From Pelobates cultripes (lineage: Eukaryota; Chordata; Amphibia; Anura; Pelobatidae), in assembly GCA_933207985.1 (NCBI GenBank), contig OW240912.1, positions 229,475,672-229,539,671 on the forward strand: a stretch of DNA of 64,000 nucleotides, written 5' to 3'. Positions within the stretch are counted from its first letter, which is position 1. Every line of letters begins with the position of its first letter. A program made the translations under genes and the position numbers. This document shows, one piece after another, positions 10,297 to 18,216 of this stretch. A model generated the notes under the pieces. It had not been told where the DNA came from, ran no database searches, and worked only from the letters and a program-made list of their open reading frames with translations.

Positions 10297-10748
10297 AGGA
10301 CCACTCTAGGCACCCAGACCACTTCAGCTTAATGAAGTGGTCTGGGTGCCAGGTCCAGCTAGGGTTAACCCATTTTTTCATAAACATAGCAGTTTCAGAG
10401 AAACTGCTATGTTTATGAATGGGTTAAACCTTCCCCTATTTCCTCTAGTGGCTGTCTCATTGACAGCCACTAGAGGCGCTTGCGTGCTTCTCACTGTGAT
10501 TTTCACAGTGAGAGCACGGCAGCGTCCATAGGAAAGCATTATGAATGCTTTCCTATGTGACCGGCTGAATGCGTGCACAGCTCTTGCCGCGCGTGCGCAT
10601 ACAGCCGACGGGGAGGAGAAGAGGAGGATCGGAGGAGGAGAGCTCTCCGCCCAGCGGTGGAAAAAGGTAAGTTTTACCCCTCAGGGCACCCTCAGGGCAC
10701 TATAGTGCCAGGAAAATGAGTATGTTTTCCTGGCACTATAGTGGTCCT
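10297..10748 (-). mobile_element. Multi-hairpin TTAA MITE, copy B
   Basis: 452 bp between TTAA at 10293-10296 and 10749-10752. It has the same chain of palindromes as copy A but in the opposite orientation. At its right end it adds the GTGCCAGGAAAA/TTTTCCTGGCAC hairpin also seen in copy D. Confidence 0.75.
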
Positions 10749-10752
10749 TTAA

Positions 10753-11057
10753 AAGACCACTACAGACACCCAGATCACATCAGCTCAATGAAGTTGTCTG
10801 GGTGTCAGGTCCCTCTAGTTTTAACCCTGCAGCTGAAAACATAGCAGTTTCAGAGAAACTGCTATGTTTCACTGAGGGTTAATCCAGCCTCTAGTGGCTG
10901 TCTCACGGACAGCCGCTAGAGGAGCACACTGAGCGTCCATAGGAAAGCATTGAGTAATGCTTTCCTATGGGCGGTTTGAATGCGTGCGCGGTCGCATTCG
11001 GAGCTGAGAGGCTGAGGGATCCCCAGCGCCAAGGGAGTCCGGCGCTGGAGAAAGGTA
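10753..11057 (-). mobile_element. Multi-hairpin TTAA MITE, copy C (truncated)
   Basis: It begins with AAGACCACTACAG immediately after the TTAA that ends copy B, so the two share one target tetranucleotide. The same hairpin chain follows (AACATAGCAGTTTC, CTAGTGGCTGTC, CATAGGAAAGCATT). It stops after GGCGCTGGAGAAAGGTAAGT, where the CA-type satellite begins; the distal terminus is missing. Confidence 0.65.
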
Positions 11058-11064
11058 AGTGCTG

Positions 11065-11447
11065 AAGACACACACACTCTCACTTACAGACGCATACACA
11101 CTGGCTAACAGACACACACATTTACTGACAGAGACACACTCAGCGACAGACATACATACACACTCACTTACAAAACATACACTCATTGACAAACACACAC
11201 TCACTAACAGACATCAAACAGACTCACTAACACACACACAGTAACACACTCACTGACACTCACTAGCAGACACACACACACTAACACACTAACACTCACA
11301 TTAACACTCACTAGCAGACACACACTAACACTCACTCTAACACTCACACACACTAACACTCACTCTAACACTCACACTAACACACACACACTAACACTCA
11401 CACACTCTCACACTAACACTCACACACACACACTAACACTCACACAT
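11065..11447 (+). repeat. ACACTCACTAAC satellite
   Basis: Imperfect CACT/AACA/ACAC tandem units ending in a T-run at 11450-11463. Non-coding. Confidence 0.85.
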
Positions 11448-11534
11448 GATTTTTTTTTTTTTTAATTTAATCCCCCCAGCCTCCTTACCTTTTGGAGTGC
11501 TGAGGGGGATTATTCCCTGGGGTCCAGTGGGGCT

Positions 11535-11755
11535 GCTGGGCTCCTGGGCGGGTGGCCGGTCGGGCAGGCAGGCGGGCGCGCGAGGGAGCTTCCTCTTCAG
11601 CTCCCTCGCGCGCCGCGTAGGGATGCCGGCGCCGGAAGATGACGTCATCTTCCGGCTCCGGTATCATTGCGGTGCGCGAGGGAGCTGAAGAGGAAGCACT
11701 GAGTGCTCCCTCGCGCGCCCGCCTCCCTGCCTGCCCGACCGGCCACCCGGGGTCA
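11535..11755 (+). repeat. GC-rich large imperfect palindrome with central TGACGTCA
   Basis: Left-arm sequence (GGCCGGTCGGGCAGG, CGCGCGAGGGAGC, TTCCTCTTCAGCTCCC) recurs complemented in the right arm. The centre is CGGAAGATGACGTCATCTTCCG, described here as GGAAGA + TGACGTCA + TCTTCC (11632-11651). TGACGTCA is a perfect consensus CRE/CREB-type site, though it may simply be the palindrome centre. A homologous palindrome lies at 34475-34690. Confidence 0.7.
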
Positions 11756-11822
11756 GCAGGGCCAGCCTCAGGGGGGCCCTGGGATGGTCGGCTCCTGGGC
11801 CCCCCAGGGGAAGAGGCTGGCC

Positions 11823-11920
11823 CTGGGCGTACATACCGGGTCGCAGGGGCGGCCGGGCCCCCTGGTGGGCCGGGCCCGGTCGCAGCCGCGACCCCTGCGA
11901 CCCTGGTATGTACGCCAGTG
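11823..11920 (+). repeat. Palindromic hAT-like terminus
   Basis: GGGCGTACATACC at the left and GGTATGTACGCC at the right close a GC-rich hairpin containing GGTCGCAGGGG and CCCCTGCGACC. This is related to the 10121-10275 element. It is followed by CATGCATA, identical to the 8 bases before 10121. Confidence 0.5.
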
Positions 11921-12579
11921 CATGCATACAGACATACACACACAGAGCATATTTTTCAGCCACCCTCCTGTTTCTTATCTTTTCTTTGCAGGAGGGTGGC
12001 TGGGGCTGATGGGAGTCGGCGCGGCTCTCCCTCTTCACTGGCACTCCTCCCGCGCGGAGTGAGCTGGGAGGTAGTGACCACTTCCTCCCAGCAACACTTG
12101 CGCTGCGGATGCGTTTTTTTTTTAATGGGGCCCGGTCGTGCTATTACACCGCCACAGCGCTGACCAGGCCCCTGAAGATATAGGGCCCATTGGGTGGCTC
12201 TAAGTGCTTGGGCCACCCGATAGGCACCATCAGCATGCGGGCCCCGGTGCAACTGCACTGGTGGCAGTTCCGCCACTACACGGGGGGACCCGGGCGGCCG
12301 TGCCCCCCAGGGCCGCCGGGCCCCTGACAACCTACATGGTTGTCACTCCCTGATGGCGGCCCTGCACACACACATGCTCACTACAGACGTGCTCACTGAC
12401 ACATGCTCACTACAGACAAGCTCATTGACATACACACATGCAGGCTCACTCACAAGCAGTCACATAGAAACACAAGATCACTCTCTTGGACTGCTGAGTA
12501 TTTGAAGCCTATCTTATACTGAACGCTGTGGGAGTACTAGGAGGTGAAGTTGACATTTTCCTTTCTTTTCCTGCCGCAG

Positions 12580-12742
12580 AGGTCAGCTGCTTGAGGCTGA
12601 GTGGCAGAGGTTGAGTGCAGGGGTTAGCTGAATAAGCACAGAAAAGCTGCTGGGAATTATGAAGGGAGACTTTCAGTGCTACAGGAGCATTCCTTATGTG
12701 ATTAAAGGTCAATTTACAGAGGAGGAAATACAAACTTTAAAA
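12580..12742 (+). other. Candidate 5' non-coding exon upstream of CALN1
   Basis: A strong polypyrimidine tract and acceptor (TTCCTTTCTTTTCCTGCCGCAG, ending at 12579) precede 163 bp that end in AAAA followed by a consensus donor GTAAGT at 12743. It lies 1.7 kb upstream of the CALN1 start exon on the same strand. Spliced to that exon, no frame continues into the CALN1 ATG: the CALN1 frame meets TAA just upstream. An upstream ATG at 12659 would give a short uORF. This is inference from splice signals only; it could be a chance pair. Confidence 0.3.
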
Positions 12743-12987
12743 GTAAGTTACATCTGATTGGAAATTAAACCATGTTGTTTCCATGCAGACTGGGCGAGTC
12801 ACAGCCAGGAGAGGTGCAATGAAACTTCAGGGACATGATCTATACACAAAAACGGCCTCATTAAGTTTTAGTTGTTTTGTGTGTAAGTTTAAGTGTACCT
12901 TGAAAGGCATTAGGGCGGTCTGCCAGGCCCTGCTCCTGCAGCCCACCAGAAAATTTCCTGGTATCCCTGTGGGCCAATACCCTTTAA

Positions 12988-13405
12988 AGGACCACTATAG
13001 TGCCAGGAAAACATACTCTTTTTCCTGGCACTATAGTGCCCTGAGGGTGCCCCCACCCTCAGGGTCCCCCTCCCGCCGGGCTGGATAGAGAGGAAAGGGT
13101 TAAATCTTATCTTTTTTCCAGCGCCGGAGCTGCGCGCGCATTCAGCCTGTCTCATAGGAAAGCATTCATAATGCTTTCCTATGGACGCTGGCGTCTTCTC
13201 ACTGTGATATTCACAGTGAGAAGCACGCAAACGCCTCTAGCGACTGTCAATGAGACAGCCACTAGAGGCTGGATTAACCCTATTATAAACATAGCAGTTT
13301 CTCTGAAACTGCTGTGTTTATAAAAAAAAGGGGTTAAACCTAGAGGGACCTGGCATCCAGATTATTTCATTAAGCTGAAGTGGTCTGGGTGCCTAGAGTG
13401 GTCCT
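12988..13405 (+). mobile_element. Multi-hairpin TTAA MITE, copy D
   Basis: 418 bp between TTAA at 12984-12987 and 13406-13409, with termini AGGACCACTATAG and GAGTGGTCCT. Hairpins in order: GTGCCAGGAAAA/TTTTCCTGGCAC; CATAGGAAAGCATT/AATGCTTTCCTATG; TCTCACTGTGA/TCACAGTGAGA; the CTAGCGACTGTC/GACAGCCACTAG pair; and AACATAGCAGTTTC/GAAACTGC. Same orientation as copy A. Confidence 0.75.
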
Positions 13406-13409
13406 TTAA

Positions 13410-14467
13410 GTAACACAAGCTTAATTTTTTTTGCAATGAATTACAAAACTTGGAATTCAGAACCCCCAGTTTAGTGTTGACACAATCTCTTATCTCCTCT
13501 AACATTTAGCTAACCTGCAGCATCCTCTCTTGCAGTAACAATACTATATTTTTCACACAGCAAAATGCATCGTAGGTTCGTTGCTGGAGATAAATTTAGT
13601 GTAACTCTTGAAAATTGGGCCACATGAACAAAGTTTGAGGAAGTACCAATTTAAATTTTGGTTTATACACAGTTTGTAAATTATCCCTTATAATATTCTT
13701 GATCTGACAATCAGTATTCGTCTGTGAGCAGCAGTAGTTGGCAATAAATCTCCATAAACCTTTAAAATGTCTTTAGGGGTATACTTTGTGACTCACTGTT
13801 TACATTTTAATGCTGAAGATATTGTGATTCCTTCACAATGATGAAAGCTTTTAGCCATATTGGCAATCTTGCTCATATCATGGTTATTTATCATATCTGC
13901 AAGGGTAAGTGATCTTTGCATAATGCAATAAAATGCAGTTACACACAAGGAACACAAAAGGGCCGTTTTCGTTTAACTACTTGGTCTGAAAATTAACAGA
14001 GTGGTAAATATCTATTGCTTTTATGTTTAAAACACATTTTCACATGATTATTTCAACTTTCCACTTACATTGTAATAATGCAGCTATTTAAAAAAATACA
14101 GAATCGGCAACCTACACTATAGTGCAGTAAGTCAACATTGGATTTTTTGTAGCAAACCTCATGCAATGAGTTTGAGTTGGGGAGTATTCACCATTTGCAC
14201 TCATGGTGTGAACCTTGGACAACCAGTTGGTCACTGAACTATCACTGAGCCTGCCAGATGGAATGGCCTGCTAATCATGGCCACCAAATGATCCTCATTA
14301 TAGCCACCCTTTATTGGTCTGTTTGTATGATTTCTGTTTTTTATGAGAATAAAAAGAGAAATGTGTCATGAATTGTATTTATTGAAAGAACAAATCTATA
14401 TGTCATAACTCTTGTGAAACAGTATTAACGGATGACTGTAATTTGTTTTTCTTATTTATGATTTCAG
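13410..14467. other. CALN1 intron sequence
   Basis: AT-rich DNA without ORFs or recognised repeats. It ends in the branch/polypyrimidine region and the TTTCAG acceptor of the coding exon. Confidence 0.5.
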
Positions 14468-14474
14468 GAAGAAG

Positions 14475-14595
14475 ATGCCATTCCACCATGTGACTGCTGG
14501 TTTGTTGTATAAAGGGAATAACTACTTAAACCGATCACTTTCCACTGGCAGCGATAGTGAACAGCTTGCCAACATTTCAGTGGAAGAACTTGATG
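14475..14595 (+). CDS. CALN1: Calneuron-1 (CaBP8), first part of coding sequence, one exon
   Basis: The exon spans 14468-14595, between acceptor ATTTATGATTTCAG and donor GTAAGT (14596). From the ATG at 14475 it encodes 40 residues plus one base (phase 1 donor). It begins MPFHHVTAGLLYKG and ends LANISVEELD, which I recognise as the N-terminus of vertebrate calneuron-1, just before EF-hand 1. Calneurons are Golgi/trans-Golgi-anchored Ca2+ sensors with two working EF-hands and a C-terminal membrane anchor; they regulate PI4KIII-beta in neurons. The frame runs through the acceptor-side bases as KKM, so a longer N-terminal isoform could read through. Compared with my memory of the mammalian protein it has one extra Asn (KGNNYLN). 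The next exon (EF-hand 1) was not found, implying a downstream intron of more than 49 kb, typical for this gene. Confidence 0.9.
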
Positions 14596-14709
14596 GTAAG
14601 TTCTAAAGAAATTTGTGAATTCACTGTCCACTAATGAGAGAAGCAATACTTTTTATAATTGGTTACTTTTTCTATGATCTAAAATAATAATATTATTAAA
14701 CATCTAAGT
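14596..14709 (+). other. Start of downstream CALN1 intron
   Basis: GTAAGTTC donor followed by AT-rich intron sequence. Confidence 0.7.
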
Positions 14710-14840
14710 CAGGGGTGCCCAACACGCGACCCGCATGTCCAACACGCAGCTGGGACTGCTAGCAGTGCGGCCCGGCTGCCGTCTGTGCTGCCTGGCAGAG
14801 AGCGAGGCAGGGATCAATTTACATTTTTTTGCTCCTCCAG
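14710..14840. mobile_element. hAT-like terminal fragment
   Basis: CAGGGGTGCCCAACACGCG resembles hAT-group termini (CAGGGGTGCCCAA). It is followed by a GC-rich CGGCCCGGCTGCC stretch. No matching right end or target duplication was identified, so it is a fragment at best. Confidence 0.35.
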
Positions 14841-14875
14841 GACAGCACATTCCTGTGGGAACTTACAATCTAGAT

Positions 14876-16404
14876 CAGTGGTAGTCAACCCTTTTCTACC
14901 TACCGCCCACTAATGCATCTTTCTTGATGGAAACATTTCCTTACCGCCCACCAGTTTTTGCGCAAGTGCAGAATATTTTTTAGAAAGGAGGGTGTTTTAA
15001 AAAATAAATAAATGTACGTACATTTATCTTTTTATTTCTACTTACTGCATGTTTATAATGTTTTTAACTTTATAAAGTTTAATGAGAAAACAATAAAGTA
15101 AATTGAAATTACCTTTACTAGTGATTAATGAGATCCTTGAGGTCGATGCTGCAAGACTAAATATTAAATATCTGGTTCAATTTTCGTAAGGAACAAACGA
15201 AGGTCTCCTCTTTCGGTGATATTCAGACGACTTCTATGTTTGCACATAATATGATTTCTCATCTGTGCGTCAGCTCCCCTTCTCTCCCTCCTCAATTCCC
15301 CTCCCACCTTTTTTTTTTCCTCTTTTCTATTTTTTAACCTTACTTATAGCAATGCCCAGTAGGAAGGCTGGGCTAGGTAGCCCACTTACTATTACTTACT
15401 ATAGCCCGCTATAACAGATAGGCACACATACATACAGACACACATACACACACAACATACATACACACATACAAAGCACATACATACAGACAGGCACACA
15501 CACACACATACATACAAACAGACAGACACACATAAGACATACATACAAAGACACACACACATACAGACAGACAAAACACGCACATACAGACAGACACAAG
15601 ACACACATACATACAAAGACACATACATAAGACACACATACATACAAAGACACATACACACACAACACATACATACAAAGACAATACACACATACATACA
15701 GACAGACAGACACACACAAGACATACATACAGACAGACACACACACACACACAAGACATACATACAAAGACACACACATACATAGACACATACATAAGAC
15801 ACACATACATACAAAGACACATACACACACATACACATACATACAGACAGACACACAAGACATACATACAAAGACACACACACAAGACATACAAAGACAC
15901 ACACAAGACATACATACAAAGACACATACACACAAACAAACACAAAATATTTTAGTCACCCTCCTGACTTTCCCTGGGGTCCAGTGGTGGCTTAGGTGGA
16001 TGGGAGTCAGAGTTCCCACTCTGACTCCCTCTGCTTCCTCCCACGCGGCTCTCAGTGTTAGCTTGGAGGAGTGACATGCAGTCAATTCCTCCCAGCGTTT
16101 GATGTAATCACAGGGTGCCCGGTCGCGCTGTTAAAGCGCCCAGCGCTGACCGGGCCCCCTTACAATCCACATCCATCGGGTGGCCCTGACAGCATGGGCC
16201 ACCCGATGGACCCCTTGGACGGCGGCCCCGGCGGTTTGCTGCGTGTGCCGGGGCCGCAAATGGTGATGGCGGTACCCGGTCGCAGGGGTACCACTGGCTC
16301 TCACCCGCCCACCCACCAAATCTCTCAAAATGAAGAAATCCATACCGCCCACCTGGAATCCTGAAACACCTACTAGTGGGTAGGGACCAGGTTGACGACC
16401 CATG
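14876..16404 (+). mobile_element. hAT-like non-autonomous element with internal satellite
   Basis: 1,529 bp flanked by the perfect 8-bp duplication ATCTAGAT (14868-14875 and 16405-16412). The left end reads CAGTGGTAGTCAACCC; the right end (minus strand) reads CATGGGTCGTCAACCTGG, with further shared TACCCACTA-type bases inside. 8-bp duplications and CA-starting ends fit hAT. There is no transposase frame. The core is an ACATACA satellite, and the right part has GC-rich hairpins (GGGTGGCCC/GGGCCACCC). It split an L2/CR1-like LINE tail, whose remainder continues at 16405. Confidence 0.75.
15417..15945 (+). repeat. ACATACA/AAGACACAC satellite
   Basis: About 530 bp of tandem ACATACATACAAAGACACAC-type units inside the hAT-like element. 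The long minus-strand Cys/Val/Tyr frames over it are artefacts. Confidence 0.9.
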
Positions 16405-17213
16405 ATCTAGATTGATGGGGAGGTGAGAAACAGGAGAAAGGGACTTTAAGGGTGAGACTGATGTTAATATAGAGTGAGATAAGCGGATTTATTGAGTACG
16501 TGGAATTAATTAGTTATGGAGTTGAATGGTAGGCTTCCCTGAAAAATTATGTCTTTAGGGAGTGTTTAGAAAGACTAGGGGAAAGTTAGACAGTGTGGGG
16601 AAGTGCATTCCAGAGAGTTGATGCTGCATGAGAGACCCGTTTCCTGCAGACTAGCATGGGAAGAGGTGATAAGATAAGATGCAAGGAGTTGTTATTGGGC
16701 GCTGTTAGATCTTAGGTGGTGGGCTGGAGTATATTTTTTGATTAGTTAGGACAGGGGAGCAACATTAATAAAGGCTTTGTATGTTGGAGTGAAATTTTTG
16801 AATTTCATTTTGCTGTGAATGAGGAGCTCACAGAGTGGAGAGGCTCACAGAGAGGTGTAGCAGATACAAAGCAACAGGTAAGGTGGAATAGCTTGACAGA
16901 GACATTTAATATGGACTGAAGAGGAGAAAGTTTGGAGATAGGAAGGCCAGTTAGCAGGTTATTGCACTAGTCAAGGAGAGAAATGACAAGGTAGTGGATA
17001 AGTTTTTTAAAAATTTTTATAAGTAGTAGTCTGCAAGGTCTGGGACACTGTAGTCAGATGATGGGGGGTGCTGCAGGTGAGTAGAGGGGAGAGCTAAAGG
17101 TAGAAAAATCAGTTTAGGATTGGAGGAAAGAGTAGAGATCAGAGAAGAGAAGTATTTTTTCTTGGCTACATGGAGGGCAGAATTATACAAATGGAGAATT
17201 AATTTGTAGTGGA
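16405..17213 (-). pseudogene. L2/CR1/Rex1-group LINE, decayed 3' part
   Basis: Similar by eye to the better-preserved copy at 36803-38040. Compare TTGCACTAGTCAAGGAGAG (about 16962) with TTACAGTAGTCAAGGCAAG (about 37485), and the region around 16610 with that around 37135. Frames are broken. The hAT-like element at 14876-16404 interrupts its 3' end, the rest of which is at about 14840-14875. Confidence 0.5.
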
Positions 17214-17224
17214 TGAAATCCATA

Positions 17225-18194
17225 TTGGTTCTTTTAGGATTTTCTTGCCCTCTTCAATTTTGGTAACGTGCCGGTCTGTGCCGTTTCGTCTGATGATCAG
17301 GCGGGCTGGGAATCCCCACCTATACAGAACGTTGGCATCCCTCAGGGCTCTTGTGATGAGGGTAAGCTCCTTCTGTTTCGATAGCGTGGAGGCGGAGAGA
17401 TCTGTAAACAAGTGGACACCTGCAAATTTCTCCGGTAGGTCGTGGTTGCGTCTGGAGGCTCTCATAATTTTATCTTTAGTAATATAGTAGTGTAATTTGG
17501 CAATTGTGTCTCTTGGGACTGATACAGAGAGGAATCTCAGCTTTGGTAGACAGTGTATGCGTTCAATGAGGAAGTCTTGTTGTGTTAGGTCGGGACCAGG
17601 TGTTGGAAGAGACATGTGGCATATGCCTGGAGGTCCATGTTGCTGCGCCTGTCCCTGTCTTTGTGGTCCGCCACTTTGTCGGTAAGTTGTTCTAGTCGTT
17701 CTTTCATTTCAGTGTAGGCATCTGCTAATGTATTGTGGACTGATATAAGTTCCTCGGTTTTATCCTTGAGGTGCGTTGTCCTCTCCCCTAGTGCTTGGAT
17801 ATCTATTCGGATGTCTCGTGCCATTTTGGTGATGTCAGCTTGCAGTGAGGTTTGCATAGCTTTTAACATTTTGTGGACTGAGAGGTCCGTGGCTGGGGCT
17901 GCCACTGATTCAGAGACTGAGGTAAGGTCGCTGTGGTCTGAGTAGGCCGCCGGTGATCTCGGCGTGTCGGCGCCATCTTGGGCCTGCTGGCGCGGCGAGG
18001 TGAGCGCCCGAACCTGCAGTAAGGTTTCACTTTTTTTGCTGACCTGGATGCCATGCCCTGTAGTGAGGTCAGTGCAGGCTGCTGTGGCTGTTTGGGGGCA
18101 AATAGTGCTGATTTAATCGCTGTGGAGGGTCAAAGCACGGAGGAGCTAACAGCTCATGCTACCGTCTTGTTGAGCCGTCAGGCCACGAGCCCCC
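17225..18194 (-). pseudogene. L1/Tx1-like ORF1 copy, 5'-complete but 3'-truncated
   Basis: In element orientation it begins GGGGGCTCGTGGCCTGACGG at 18194 (5' UTR). ORF1 follows in several frames: a basic N-terminus (SAKKVK), a coiled-coil part (about 17905-17640, ADHKDRDRRSN), then FTDLSASTLSKQKEL and GFPARLIIRRNG (about 17430-17280). At least one frameshift near 17610 breaks it. Homology stops near the end of ORF1; ORF2 and the 3' UTR are absent. Flanks ATATTGGTTCTTTTAGGATT (17222-17241) and the near-identical 18196-18216 look like a target duplication. Confidence 0.75.
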
Positions 18195-18216
18195 AATATT
18201 GATTCTTTTAAGGATT

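Larger units (their letters stand above)
9266..12364 (+). mobile_element. hAT-like non-autonomous element, about 3.1 kb, with nested insertions
   Basis: The left end CAGGGCTGCCACCAG and right end (read on the minus strand) CAGGGCCGCCATCAG form a terminal inverted repeat with a hAT-type CAGGG start. Both sides are flanked by CACACACA (9258-9265, 12365-12372). This 8-bp match fits hAT but is weak evidence, because the surroundings are CA microsatellite. There is no transposase. The inside holds AC-rich satellites, a shorter hAT-like element or elements with CAGTGGCGTACA ends, two multi-hairpin MITEs and a GC-rich palindrome. Confidence 0.55.

Noticed and set aside
9162..10387. Several long overlapping frames on both strands with Cys/Val/Tyr/Met or His/Thr/Tyr composition
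   Set aside because: They are translations of the ACATACAGACA satellite; no codon bias, no homology, all frames open because the repeat lacks stops.
11433..12330. Pro/Arg/Gly-rich frames of up to 174 residues on both strands
   Set aside because: Caused by a GC-rich palindrome with few stop codons; both strands are equally open and no start context or homology is seen.
15392..16085. Minus-strand frames of 178-228 residues rich in Cys, Val and Leu
   Set aside because: Satellite translation within the hAT-like element, not a gene.
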